Shown: positions 22,617 to 35,782, counted from the first letter of the stretch. The stretch is 64,000 nucleotides of DNA from Myoxocephalus aenaeus (GCA_038501785.1 JBAMJR010000024.1:2052501-2116500); one strand, 5' to 3'. Numbers and translations are program-made. The notes: a model not told the origin generated them from the sequence alone.

Positions 22617-22995
22617 AGCACTTTATAATAACTACACACTACTTAGCATTAGTGAAGCATGAATAAACACTTAATTCATCATCTATAAATAATTAATAAG
22701 ATCATTTATAAAGTGTTAGTAAATGATAACACTTTGTAAATGATCTTATTAATCATCTATAAGTCCTTAATACATCTATAAGTCCTTAATACATTTATAA
22801 AGTATGAAAACCCAATTATGAAAGTCTTAATGGTCAAGTTTATTAATCAAATGAAACATTTATAACTGTGTTTATGAATTGCATACTAATGAGTTACTAA
22901 TGAGTATTCATGTTGGAACAATGCTTCATAAAGGATGAATTAAGTGTTTATTCATGCTTTACTAATGCTAAATAGTGTAGTTATTATAAAGTGCT
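22617..22995. mobile_element. MITE with 62-bp terminal inverted repeats
   Basis: Left end 22617-22680 (AGCACTTTATAATAACTACA...) and right end 22934-22995 are complements over about 62 bp with only a few differences. Inside is a second palindrome, 22690-22753, made of 26-bp arms (starting TTAATAAGATCATTTATAAA) around an 8-bp loop, and a 19-bp direct duplication (CATCTATAAGTCCTTAATA) just after it. No transposase is encoded. A TA on each side (22616-22617 and 22995-22996) could be the target duplication, but this is too short to settle the superfamily. Confidence 0.88.
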
Positions 22996-23059
22996 ATCTA
23001 ATTGGGTACATTTTGATCGCCTCATTTTGAGCTCAATAACACACCTGTAACACACCTGT

Positions 23060-23062
<3 letters not shown>

Positions 23063-23126
<64 letters not shown>
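23063..23126. repeat. (CA)n microsatellite
   Basis: About 64 bp of CA. Confidence 0.97.
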
Positions 23127-23128
<2 letters not shown>

Positions 23129-26100
23129 TGAGAACATACTGTCCACAGCCAAACGGTCTTCTTCACACACATCCATCATACAAAGCACAGACAGTTCATG
23201 GTGCCATGGAGAACAGGTTGGTCTTGTAGAACTGAGTGTTAGCAAATGTGTGTTAACCTTAAGTGCCCGTCTGATTATAATGAACTAAGTGATATACTGA
23301 CAGCCCTACATTTAACTATTAGTCACAAAGTCTGTGTTTGAGTGTGTGTCAATATACACTGAGCCATGAGCAGCATGAATAGGAGCGTGGCAGGTTGAGT
23401 AACCCTCAGAATCTTTAAGCAGTCATGCAACTTGTCAAAAAATGAGTTCAAGTAAAGGGGAAAACAGTGGTAGCCTCCTGTTTTAATGATGCGCAATAGC
23501 ATAGAGGTTCATGACACAAAACGATTATAATACCTTACTACAATATTACCGGGTAATCTCATTTTTTAGGATGTGCAAATCCTCCAAACTATTCCAATAT
23601 TCTATTTATTGCATTATTCCATTTGATAAAAAAAGTAAATGAGCTAAAATATCCTCTTGATTAATAACTAGCTTTCATATTTTTATAAAACCTGATGATG
23701 AAAATAATTTTGCAAATAAAATGTCCTTATAAAGCTTAAAAACAGACTTAAAATAATAAAGCCCATCCTGACATAAACAAAACAGTATGTCAGGGGTGTG
23801 TGTACATTGTGCGTTTGTATTAATGGGTAAAACCCCTTCAATGCACCAAGAGCAAAAGTCTGTATTATGTACTAAATACATATTTTAGGGGGCAACTTTT
23901 GCATGTATTGTTGTATCTAATGCAATATTATTGAAATATTATCTGTGGTATTTGTGGTGGTTTTGAACTTTTCATCGATGTTTGCCTGCTTTGATGTCTG
24001 ATTCCTTTTTTTCTTTTTCTCATTGAAGTTTGAGAGTCTGAAACATGCTTAACTTACCGGTTAACTGATTACTAGTGAAAATAACAAAATAATTTTCTTG
24101 CATCCAAAAGAAACACAAAAATGAAGGTGTAGACAAAATTATGATTACAATTTTTCTCTTTTGACCTGCTCATCACTAAAACTCAATTTCAAGGCGAGAC
24201 ACCATTTTGAGAGTTTGGGCTATTTTGCTTCGGTAAAACATCAAAAAATATTAGTGCATTTATTTTACTACCTCTATTTGAGTCTCCAAAAGCATTAGAT
24301 ACTGCCTCATTTGCATATTAAAACCTTGTTTCAGCATTGTGGTGATATCTATAGGCTATTAGTTAAATGGAACAAATTTTTAAATTCAGAACATTAATAC
24401 AGCATCAAACAACAATTTGCAATGTAAATGTATTCCAAAACACATGGTGAAAAAGGATTTCTTTGACAGTATGTTCTGATTCATTCAGTGATAAAGAGAG
24501 CCCCTCCGGCTTTAAAAACCTGAACTTTAAACTCTAATATGTCAACAAAATGAAACAAGAATTTTCAAGCTGGCTTCATCTAATGTTCAACTTTCTGAAC
24601 TAATAATTTGTTTGTAAATTAACGTATAATACAATGCCTCGTTTGCATATTTACACACCATTTCAGAAAACTTGTATTACAAAAACTACTTTAACTCTAG
24701 TTAATTTAGTGTGAATGCATCCACAGCTGTAGTGATGAACTACATATTTAGCTTTGAAGTACTGCATCATTCAGACATTTTAGTAATAACAAATAGCCAC
24801 TGCAGTCTGAGGATTTTGTTTTTGTTTTGCAGCCTTCAGTGGTTCCACAGATATAAGCATCAAGTCACATTTGAGCTGCACTCTGCAGGGCATCTGAAAT
24901 GGATCTGGATACATCTGGATACAAGCTATAGCTCTGAACTGGGCCTTTGATCAGTCATGGTGGTTATCACTGTTAATATTAAATACACCATTCTTCTGTT
25001 GTTGTTGTTGTTGCCAGAAACAAACACAACAATTTTAGTGGTGGTCTTTGTGTTCTGTGCCACTGGGGGCTGAATGATCGCTAGTCTGCATGTTTTGAGT
25101 TTGTTATTTGATTAAATCCAAAGTGGCTGAAACAATAAAATTGCTCGCAATGTTGTTTCGTCCCATTTCTTTATACCATTTAGTTCAGCAAATTAGATCA
25201 TCTTATCGAATGTTGCCATGACCCAGATTTTGTCAATTTTGAAAAATGTGCATTCAATATGTGAATGGAAGCACTGTTAGTGACTCAATATCGCTTCTCG
25301 AGGAACACGTGGTATCACATGCTGGGCCGGGACTAGCTGGTTATCAGGCTCAGTTCATAAATATATCTGCAACACGATATAATGATGTCTTTGACATAAC
25401 ATCAACACTGTAACCTCTTTACAGTCTGTTGATAATGTAAGTTCATTTCTAACAAATTGCACCTTAAACATTTCAAATAACCTTTTAAATTGTCTTCCCT
25501 AAAATAATCTAAATAAAGGATCTTTTCTTGAGTGTAGTATGAAAAGATGAGATATTGCATATTTTTGTTAAAAAAAAAGTAATATTTTCTTCATATTTAA
25601 AGTCCATTTGACAGCAATTTTTCAAAATATTCAAATGTGTTAACAAACCTTTCTTTAAATTTGCTTTTTGGTCCATTTAGAAAATGTATGGCAGCTATGA
25701 AACACCTTCAGCTCGACAATACCACAAAAGCACGACTTGTTGAGTGGAGAAAGCAGGAAGGTTGTGTGTAAAGTGTCGCGCAAATGGAATTAGGCTAAAA
25801 CAGATTACCTTTTGATCAGGGATTTCAGCCTTCTATTTGTCACAGACATATCAAGGTGTTTTTCTGAGGAAAGCCAAGGTAACAAATTTACAAATTACTT
25901 CACGTTTTCCTTTAATTTCCAGAATTTTGCAGTTTTTGTCTAGCGCTCTGAATGCGAATTAACCTCTAACGGTTTAACGGTCACCTTGACAGTGTGGTTA
26001 AACCCAACCTTTTTACCCTGCAGGTGTTAACGCTATGATTTACTACTTTGGGAACATACGGTAGAAGGATCACACCGCTACATGCTGATAAATCTTTCTC

Positions 26101-29100
26101 TTCCTCTCTTTCTGTCTCTTTCCCTCCATCAGGCTGAACCCAGCTGATCTGTTCAATCACCCAGGAGCGCGAGGTAGGACCCTGTAAGAGGTGATTCACT
26201 CCATTTCAACCCTCCATCCACCATTTGTCCTGCTCCTCTCAACCCGTCTCCTCTCTGTTTATAGTTCCACTCTGTCGGCCATTGTTGACCTCTCACTGCC
26301 GCGTTACATTACAAAGAAAGATCTTGAAAACAGTGTTTCTATTCTGCATGAATAGTGTCGTTTATATTCTTTATCTTTCTGTAACTTGATAAACAAAAGC
26401 ATGAATAGACACTCCAATGTTTATCCTCTAAAGTAAACACATCTGTTATGCAACTGCTGCTTCAAATAGTTTATTCTGGTTTGGTTTGTGAGAGACTTTT
26501 CTGTAACTTTTGTGACATTTTGAATTTTTTGACAGTTAGAAAAGCTGCAGAGTGCTAACAGGCGTACTGTGTCTGCTTGCCAGTGTCTTGTTTGCAACCA
26601 ATGACTGGCATCGCGTTACGGATGCAGACCCAGATCCCAGCCGTTTCCAAACTTTTGTAGATGTCGTTAAAACACATGAAGAGTTTGACAGCCACATGTC
26701 ATAGGTGAGCGACAGAGAAACCCTGATAAGTGAGATGAAGAGCTCCATATTTTCTCTCAGTTGACCACGTTGAGATCTTGATTTGGACAAAAAAAAAAAT
26801 GTAGAAACACTCTCTTTGTCCAAAACAATATAGTAAACAATTACCCTATGTTCCCTATTGTTTCAGCCACTCACCCGTGAAGGCTGAGAAGTGACTGATG
26901 TCTGATTGTATTGTGTTGTGGCCCCTCATCTCCATTCGGTGTGGCCAGGAAATGTAGGGGAACTGGGCAATTATTTCTGATTTATCTACTTGGACAAATC
27001 GTGGCATATAATTGAGCAGGGCTCCGGAGTCTAGTTGAGGTTTGTGTCCTCATTATCGATACACTCCATACTGTTGGCTTACTTCAAGCTCTGCCAAGAT
27101 GGCCAGTTTGTTCTTGGGGTCCTTGGTGCATGACTGATTTTAAGACGCACGCGTTTCAGTCATGTAAATGAGTTCACGGGTGAGTAAGTCATTAAAGAAA
27201 GAAAGCAGGCCTGATTTAGCCTCAGAATTACACATCATATTCCATCGAAGATATCGAATATGATGACGAAATCAGTCTTAGTATTTGTTGGTGTACAGGA
27301 TGACGGAGGGAGGCTATAAGCCTCGGTTTAGTCAGAAGCCCTTTAAATATATGGAACAACGGATCTATGATTTAGTCTGAATTGACAAACATTTGGAGGA
27401 GGATAACAGGTCTGGGATGGGCCTCTTAACTGGCTATGCCTGGGGGGGCACTTTTACATTTTTTATTAAAGCGTTTTATTAACTTTCTCATTAAACACAA
27501 ACACAATGGCACACGGCTGCTATACTAGATCAATAAAAAAGAAGCAAAAAAGTACAAGTACTCAAATTAGTTGTGGAGACAGATGAAAGATAAAAGAAAA
27601 CAATAAATAAACATATAAGGGGGCCTCCATGTTTCAATGTGTGGGAAGCGTATTTTCCTTCACAATAATTATTTATGAATATAACCTAAATGAGTAGTAG
27701 GAATACTTACTTCCTGTTAGGTTCCTTCCTTTATATACATTGGAAACTTTGACCAAACTTCATAAAATATCCTTGGTAATTATTAATCACGGTGATTAGT
27801 GTTTCAAAAGAGGCATGACCTGGTTTTCTCTGGTTCTTCCAATAAAAGAGAACAATCCTTGTGTTGGCAAAAACTTTGACATGTGTGTTTTCATATTAAC
27901 TAACTCATTATTAGTAAATGGTAGGAGGGCCAAGTTGATATCACTGTAAACCCTGTCTCCTACAATCAAAACAAAAAATGCTACTACTTCCTTAGGCACA
28001 GACAACACAACTACTTTGTTAGGTGTAGTTGAAAACGGCAACATGATTTGGCTTAAAATTACTACGAAATTATAATGAAACAAAACACAAACAGAACAAA
28101 AGTGCTTGATTGAAATGTGACACCACTGAGAGAAAGCCTGTGATTTTTAACCAATCCATCTTTCTTCCATGTGGACTTCCATGCCCTCATTTAAAACCTT
28201 TTGTGATTCGTCGAAAGCAAATGAAATCTGGCAAAATACTTTCACAATGCAGTTATGTTGCATGAACGTTATTTTTCGGAGACAGGGATTCACTGTACTA
28301 GGTGTTTAACTGTCTGGTGATGTAGGAAACAGAGTAAAAAAAAGTTCATGTTTTTAGCTGGCTGCTTGAATACTAACAGCTACTGTTTGCAACTAACTTT
28401 ACATACATACATACATGCATATGATCATAAAAACAAACAAAAACACAATTATTATTTGACCTACTTCCTCCAACATGAGCCACTTTGGAGCACAGGTGCC
28501 TGTTTAACACAGCAGGAGAGCTCATTTAGCTTCACAAACTGAAGATGCTGTTGTTGTGTACTTGTTAAATATGATGCTTTACCAAATTTGTACGGTTGCC
28601 AAACTCGATCCGTTGCCATATGACACAACGCTTGACTGCCTAGTTTAAATACGAAGACATGACTCAGAAATCCAGTTTCTTGTGCTGCATGCTCCTTGTT
28701 TCTTTTACTGTGCTCTGAAACTCTGGCAGCTGTGGCCGTTGGTGTGCCTTCAGGCTACTTTTTTACCAAAGCCTTAGTACTGTTACATGTAATAAACCTA
28801 CTGTATTTGCATGTACAGAATAATAAAACTACTAATGCTATGAAATACTATGTAACAATGCTGTGAGAGCAAAAATTTGGCAGTTATTATACAGAAGATG
28901 ATTTGCGTTGTGCAACGGCAAACATCAATCAAACACTCTGTCAGACTACAGACAGTTTACAAGAGACTTTACAAGAGCAGACAAACTGCTCTTCCAAGGG
29001 CTTGTTTCTTTTATTTTGTGAGCTGCTACCATAGCTGGGGCACTACTGTACACAGCTTGATATTTATTGCCCTATGTAGCTCTTTAGTAACTGTTGTGTA

Positions 29101-29264
29101 AGTGTAAACAACTGGAGCTTCAAACACAATGTTGTATATACGCATACAGGCATTTTTATGTGTACTTTATTTGGTTATTTTCTAGGGTTTTTATATACTT
29201 TATACTTAAATAAGGGTAAGAATCCGGCAACAACATGTGTTCTTAAAAAGTGAAGACAATGTGG
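23127..29264. other. 6-kb intergenic stretch, no gene established
   Basis: AT-rich, low in simple repeats compared with its surroundings. Two short related strings (GCCTC-TTTGCATATT near 24305 and 24638) hint at old repeat copies. The only exon-like object is at 26133-26173. A 14-bp inverted pair (ACTCACCCGTGAA near 26869 and its complement near 27174) may mark a decayed 320-bp element. No protein family is recognised. Confidence 0.45.
26133..26173 (+). other. Exon-like 41-bp segment of unknown identity
   Basis: A 45-bp pyrimidine tract with a TGCTGAT branch-like sequence ends in CAG at 26132. The next 41 bp read LNPADLFNHPGAR in one frame and end in GAG before GTAGGA at 26174. Strength of the acceptor is the only reason to list it. 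I do not recognise the peptide and see no partner exons, so chance remains the more likely explanation. Confidence 0.2.
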
Positions 29265-29900
29265 AAGTGCCTTAAACTTGCATTATTTGTAATAGCCAGC
29301 AGGGAGCAACTCCTCTGGTTGCAAAAATAAGCTTGTATAGAAGAGAAAGGGACCCTACTTCTCACTTGATTTATTACCTCAGTAAACATTGTAAACACAA
29401 GTTTATGGTCTCAATTGCTGGATAAAGTCTTCTTCAATACAGCTTGATGTTTATTTCGTAAATGATGGTCCCATTTAGATTCAAATAGACGATAAAGCAG
29501 AGAGTGTTTTAGGGCGTGGCTACCTTGTGGTTGACAGGTCGGTGTTTACCTCAGTGTTTATTACCTCCGTAGACATTGTTTATGGTCTCTTTTCCTAGTT
29601 TCAGCATGATGTTCATATTGCAAATTATGGCCCTATTTAGAGTAAAATAGGATACCTTGTGATTGACAGGTTGCTTGCATGGTGTTGGCCATGTTTTCAT
29701 CTTACAACTTTAATCCTCGCACAGTGTGTTTTCAGTGCATGAAAGGTAATATAAACATTTTGGTCTTCTATCGTATTATATATCTTATTCAGCATTTGGT
29801 TATACTTAACTCCCCCCTCTGGTTGCAATAAAAACAAGATGGCGGCGGCCAAATACCAAACACAGTGGGCTATGCCCACTTCTTATATACAGTCTATGGT
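29265..29900 (+). repeat. Dispersed repeat family E, plus copy with internal duplication
   Basis: Starts with AATAGCCAGCAGGGAGCAAC and CTCCTCTGGTTGC, includes the TTAGGGCGTGGCTACCTTGT and TTGACAGGTC strings, then repeats the TTTATTACCTC...TTATGGCCC segment a second time (29555-29690). It ends with AAAACAAGATGGCGGCGGCC and TATACAGTCTATGG. I recognise it as a common fish repeat. The hairpin GTGGGC-tat-GCCCAC lies at about 29866-29880. Confidence 0.8.
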
Positions 29901-30604
29901 TTGAACTTGATACATGCTGTATTAACATGAAACTAAAACAAATTGCACAAATACTAGTGTGAGTTAAAACTGAGTGTCAAAATCCGATATAATGAACCAA
30001 TTATTTGTTTACAGGTACACTAAATAAAAGAACCATGACTTTATGCGTTTGGGACAATAACCTAAAAAAAACATAGACTCACTATAAACAAATCCCCGTG
30101 ATTCACTTTCAGTCTATATAAACCATCATCTTCCTCTTCCCTCCATCACGCCTCTCCCCTGCCCCGCCCATCCCCCCACCCCAACAGTAAATTGACACTG
30201 CTCAACACAGAGAGCATGTGTCATATTCTTGCACATGGAGAGGCCCCTTCAATTAATTCCCAGGCGGGCAGCTAGTCATCCAGCCAGCCAGCTTGGCAAG
30301 CAGCCAGGGAGGAAGCATTCTTCAGGAGTGGGCCATGTCGTCTCGACCAATCACTGGCGTGCGTATCTTGTAGCTACGACTGCGCCTCCCTCATAGCCAG
30401 CACTGTGGCTCGGATACGCCTCTTTGTTCCAACTAAATCCTCATTTGTCATGCCAAACTGACACACACACACACTGATCCAAACCCACTCGCCAGAATGA
30501 AATGTTGACATTGTACGTTTGTGCAAACCACACATTTTCTGAACCGCTGTTTGAGTGTTTTAACTGCTCGTGGCGCTTTTGATGTTTTGAATCTGAATTA
30601 TGAT
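29901..30604. other. Intergenic, no gene seen
   Basis: Unique sequence with moderate GC at 30120-30420 and no exon. Confidence 0.5.
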
Positions 30605-31015
30605 TTACATTTAGGTTCAGGCAACAAAACTACTTGGACAACAAAACCAATTGGTTAGGTTCTGGAAAAGATCATGGTTTGGGTTAAACTAAGTATTGAT
30701 TACACACGGGACACCATCACTGGTCTCCTTGGTGATAGTCACATGTTTGACCCATCCATCCATCCATCCATCCACCATCCACCAAGCCACCATCACCATC
30801 ACCATCACCCTCAGCCATACAGCGACATACAGCAGTCTTTTAGTGCATGTCTGTGCATGTGAGCGTGCCCCACGAGTTAGCTCATAGCTTCATTTAAAGA
30901 CAAAGTCTGCGTACGTTTGTGCCGAGTGTGAAACCAAAAGTTACGTACTTATTTTAACCCAAACAATGATCTTTTACAAAACCCAACCAAGTAGTTTAGT
31001 TGCAGAAACTTAAAC
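30605..31015. repeat. Inverted pair of family A repeats around (CATC)n
   Basis: The plus arm at about 30610-30720 (AGGCAACAAAACTACTTGG, GGAAAAGATCATGGTTTGGG) is the complement of the arm at about 30935-31015 (TTTTAACCCAAACAATGATC, CCAACCAAGTAGTTTAGTTG). Between them lies a (CATC)/(ACC) rich tract at 30751-30809. Two copies in opposite orientation are seen, which could fold into a long hairpin. Confidence 0.75.
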
Positions 31016-31240
31016 ATAATTGAGAATACAATTTGGAAACGGCAAAAGAACCCAGAGCGGTTATAACACACACATCTAGAACATCATGATATGAAACGTA
31101 TACTTTAAGGTAAAACATGTTGAGATTAAACGTGTTGCTTTTCAGAACTGTACAATGGCAACATTTTATTCAGGCGACTGGATTGGAAACAGGATACAAA
31201 CAAACGTCTCCAGTGTTGAAATCACACGCTTTGTTGACCC
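31016..31240 (-). repeat. Dispersed repeat family A, continuation of the minus copy
   Basis: GATATGAAACGTAT and TGTACAATGGCAACATTTTA with GGCGACTGGATTGGAAAC match the 33.1-kb copy. Confidence 0.65.
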
Positions 31241-32278
31241 ATCCAACTGCTCCGACCACCTTCCTGAACAGGTTTTTTTGGCTCTGCTATAACGACATCC
31301 CAATCTCACGTTAAAGGGGTCAGTGTGCTTCAGCAGAACGGCACGTCAGCCGGTCCAACATCCCCGTATTTGGCGCGTCCTCCCCCTCTTTTCCACCCCA
31401 CCTTCCAGTGTGGCTGTTCAGAAACACTTCGCCCTTCTGACGGGGGCTGAGTGACATGTTGTATGAACCGGTTCTTTATAAGCAATGGGGCTCTGTGTAC
31501 ATGCCTCCTGCCGTGGTGGCATAATAAGCTGTCTTTATGTGACAAGTCTATAAAAATAGGTTTTAAGAGGTGATTTAAAAGGTGAGACTGCTTGTGCCAG
31601 CAAGTTCTTCTGGCAGGTCACACCAAAGTCTGGGGGTACTTAAAAAAAATAAAACCAAGTGGTGACCTTGCACTTTCTGGGGGCCCTGCCTGGTGATCTG
31701 AGGCTGTGCACAGGCTCATAGCATGGGGGAGGTCTGCGATGTAGCTCGGATCCTCAACTTCACAAGTTAATGGTAAAATCCTTACACACTACTATTTTTA
31801 CTGCGTCTTTTTGACGCGCTAAAGACATGCCTGATTGATGTTGGAAACAGATAAGAATAGCTCAAGTGAGTGGAGCAAAGCAATAACTGGTCCTACATTT
31901 CTGGTAGGTCACATCTTTTTTTGGGTGTCTGATGAACGTCGAGTAAAAACGAGCTCATTTGCATGATGCTCCCGACAGTGAATGATTCATATCGATAGGT
32001 TCAACCCTTGTGGAGCGCACTATTTATACACAAGTGTTACAGTCCTCTGACTCACAAGTGCCTAGTTAAAGTCCTTTTAAGAGATCCTCCGCCAACAATG
32101 ACCACAGCGTCCATTGTGCTGCTCAATCATCAGTGCGCTGGAGGAGCTGCAAGGTGCCATGACACACAGTAATATCCAGACACTTAAACACAAGCAGAGG
32201 AGCAAAAAATGCAGAGAGCTGAATCTGTTATATTTAAGTCTGGATTCTGCATCACGGTGGCGGGGGCTGTTTACAGAG
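31241..32278. other. Intergenic, no gene seen
   Basis: Unique sequence; no exon or RNA gene recognised. Confidence 0.5.
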
Positions 32279-32279
32279 G

Positions 32280-32365
<86 letters not shown>
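32279..32365. repeat. (GT)43 microsatellite
   Basis: About 87 bp of uninterrupted GT. Confidence 0.98.
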
Positions 32366-32368
<3 letters not shown>

Positions 32369-32548
32369 CATTTGTAAATGTGCAAATATGTGTGTTCTTT
32401 TGAGCCACGTTTTTTTTTTTTCCCTGAAATAAATATGCACAGCACATCCACTGTTTGTACTTAGGCAAAATAGATGGCATTGCTGGTGAGCAAAACATCT
32501 ATCATTTCTGCCTCTGATTAATAGTTGTCCTCGGGATGGCTGCTCTGC

Positions 32549-32705
32549 AAAGAGAGAGAGATAGGGGAGAGGAAGAGATGACGAGATGAAGTGTGGGATG
32601 AGAGGGTGAAGGAAGAGAGAGAGGGAAGAGAGAGAGAGGGAAGAGAGAGAGAGAAAAGCAGAAAACAGCAGTGGAGAAAGAATGAGAGAAGAGGAAGAGA
32701 GAGAG
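32549..32705 (+). repeat. GA-rich polypurine tract
   Basis: About 155 bp dominated by GAGA, GGGAAGAGA and GAAG units on the plus strand. The long Ser/Leu open frame on the complementary strand is a product of this composition. Confidence 0.9.
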
Positions 32706-33119
32706 ACTCTTCCTGATCGGGGGTCTGAAACAGTTAAACGGAAAACTGAGCGCAGAGATTTCTGAATGTCTCCTGTTGTGTTGCAATTGTGTGTTAAAAA
32801 GGGTTTATGAATAAAGCCTATCAAGAGGATGCTGTCATTATTGGTGAATCACAAACCACAGTGAATAATGTTGTTTGGAGGTTTTCTCTTCTTTTTTTTA
32901 TTCCCTTTTCTTTCTCTTAGACTAGCCTGAAATGATATCATACATCACATCTTAATCTGTTACAATAGTTACTATATGTGATGGTGGTGGTGGTCGTGTT
33001 CACTGCAGTCACACTGCCTAGCAACCCCGAAAGTGAAAATTGTTGGCCACAGGGTTTCCCCACACAATTATCAACACATTTTCCAAAGTAAAAAGCATAA
33101 CTAGTTTGTCATTACCGTC
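32706..33119. other. Intergenic, no gene seen
   Basis: Unique sequence; nothing supported. Confidence 0.5.
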
Positions 33120-33370
33120 CATTATAAACCCAAACTAAACCTAACCAAGTAGTTGTGTTGCTTAAACTGCAACGTATTAAATAATGCAGTTTTGAGACCA
33201 AAAAATGTCTTAATATGTCGACTTATTTTCCAGAAACGCATGTATCTGGAAATATTGATATGAAATGTAGTTTTGGTCCAGAAATGTCGTGATTCAATGT
33301 ATCTGTGGTTTGCAGAAAAGTACAATGCCAACATTTTATTCTGGTGACTGCGTTGAATCAACGCTGACTT
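33120..33370 (-). repeat. Dispersed repeat family A, near-complete minus copy
   Basis: CCAAACTAAACCTAACCAAG, TAGTTGTGTTGC, GATATGAAATGTAG, and GTACAATGCCAACATTTTAT with TTCTGGTGACTGCGTTG are found in the same order as in the 31.0-kb and 14.7-kb copies. Confidence 0.75.
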
Positions 33371-33872
33371 TGACTTGTTTACTTTGTCAATATTTTACCC
33401 AAATCCCAACCCAGGTGTATCTGTAGCCTAAATGTCATTTGTAGCACTTTCTAGAATAGAAAAACAAAGTCAGTGAACAAAGTCAAGAGGGCAGTAACTA
33501 TTTTTCCTTGAAAACATTTGCGGTTGCACATAAACCTAATTTACATGAGACGAGGTTGCTAGAAGAGAAGTAGATCAGACAAGTAGATCAATTTAGAACA
33601 TTAACCAAATGACTAATCATTCTTGTTTGGGAGCAGTTTTTCCCCCCTCAATTCTTCTTTTTACATCACAAATACAATTTGTTTAACCGCAAATGTACCT
33701 TCTGCCCTCTGTGGTGTCGTGTGTTGATCAGTTTTGATGTGTCAGTCATGTATGATCATGTCCACCGGAGTGTGAGCTTCATATTGTAAATTGTTTGTCA
33801 TGCAATCCTAAAGATAGACATGGTTGGCCACAGGGTTGCACGCACATGCAATGATGCCCTACTACCTCACAC

Positions 33873-33874
<2 letters not shown>
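33371..33874. other. Intergenic, no gene seen
   Basis: Unique sequence; nothing supported. Confidence 0.5.
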
Positions 33875-33965
<91 letters not shown>

Positions 33966-34274
33966 AGAGTGCCATCTGCTCTGGTGTTGAGACGGTTAAA
34001 GGCAAACAAAGGACACTATGCAAATAATGTAAATAGCCTTCTTCTTGGCTGTCTTTATGACACAGGTCTCCGTTATCTGCGTAGTGTGTGTGCGTGTGTG
34101 TCTGTGTGTGTGCACGTGTGTGCCTGTGTACAAGTGTGTCTATATGAAATATGGGTGTATGCTAATAAGAAGCCACATGGATATGTAGGTCACGTCAACC
34201 CATTTTCGGCAAGGCTGACACCCCCTTCCATGTAACATAAGCACATGTACGAAAGCACGCAAACACATGTGCAG

Positions 34275-34344
<70 letters not shown>

Positions 34345-34470
34345 TACAGTCACAGCAAAACTCAAAATCCCTCCTTACTTCTTAAAACACCCGTTTTTAG
34401 TTTGAGCCACTTTGAGTGGAGCTGAGGTAGAGGGGGGAAAAAGAGGGAGAGGGAGCAATGCTACATTCCT

Positions 34471-34538
<68 letters not shown>
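33875..34538. repeat. Cluster of three long CA/GT arrays in opposite orientation
   Basis: (GT)45 at 33875-33964, interrupted (CA) at 34278-34340, and (CA)33 at 34472-34538. The GT array is the complement of the two CA arrays, so alternative hairpins 300-500 bp apart are possible. Confidence 0.96.
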
Positions 34539-34542
<4 letters not shown>

Positions 34543-35782
34543 TGCACACACCTACCAGGAGACTTTTCTCATACAAGCCAAAAAGCCCCGGCGAGCATCT
34601 TGCCGAGCCTCCACCTCAGTGTGAAGCCTGCGGTGGCATTCCCCGAGGCATCCCATGGCGTTGGCTCGGTTTTGATTTTACTTTTCACAGTGGCACACAC
34701 TGAGACAAAAGCTTCAGCGTGCCGTCCCCGCTGCCTTCTTATGGACTTCAAGATAAAAAATGTTTTACAGTGCAATTTAAAGCAGGAGCAGGGTTCATGC
34801 AGGAGACGAGCTCCCGTGGGTTTATCTATCGAGATGTGTAAGTGCAAGGAGAAGGGGGAGGAGGGAGGAGAAGACAACCAAACAATACCTCCATCCTACT
34901 CTCTCCTGACAACACAAGCAGCTCTAAATTCATCATCCCACTGTGGCTATTTTTGGGAGCTTAAGAAAATTAAGCAAACTTCATACAGAAGTGTCTCCTG
35001 ATTTTCCTCTCTGTGTTTGTTTCTGTCTCCCTCCCTCCCACCATCTCTGTCTGCCAGTCAGCTGCTGTAGGTGTTAAGAACGTTCAGAATGGCTGTTTAC
35101 TCTCTGTGTGGTATTATTCATATTATTGAGCCCCCCCCCCCCCCGACCCACCCTCCTCCGTACACTGACAGGATCACAATCCAGTCTGCCCTGCCCACCG
35201 TTACGCGCATCCCAGCCCGCCTGACGCACCCCTTCAGCTATCGTGTCAGCGACTGTCCCCTCGGTGACCTCGTCTTTGCATCACACGCAATTTAGCCAAC
35301 TTAGTCAAACGTACAAGCAGCTGACAAGTCCGCTGGAACAAAACGCGGCTGACGACACATTAGTCGCACTCCATTGTCTCCATCAACCCGTCACTGATAT
35401 ATATATATATAAATACCAATCGTACAACTTGGTACTTGCTGAAATTGATTTGTAATGTTTTATTTTCAGGTGTTGAGACTGAAGAAGATCACGCGTCAGG
35501 AAAATAAATCTGACTTGCAAGCAGGAGACGGCGTTGACTCATAGTGATGACTGAAATGAAAGGGAAATACTTAATGGCTGTAAAAGTTGCAGGTTTGGTC
35601 TTCTTCCCCGTGTGATTGGTAGTTTCATCACTGAAGGCGTCAGTTGTGAAGCTCGGGGAGTGAATGATGTTCACAATGGCACCAGTCCTCTCTTGTAGGG
35701 TGCAGAGGAGCAGACAACCGTCTCTCCCTGACTCCCTGGTGTGACAACCCCCATTACCCGTCTGCCTAAACCCCCCCCTTGC

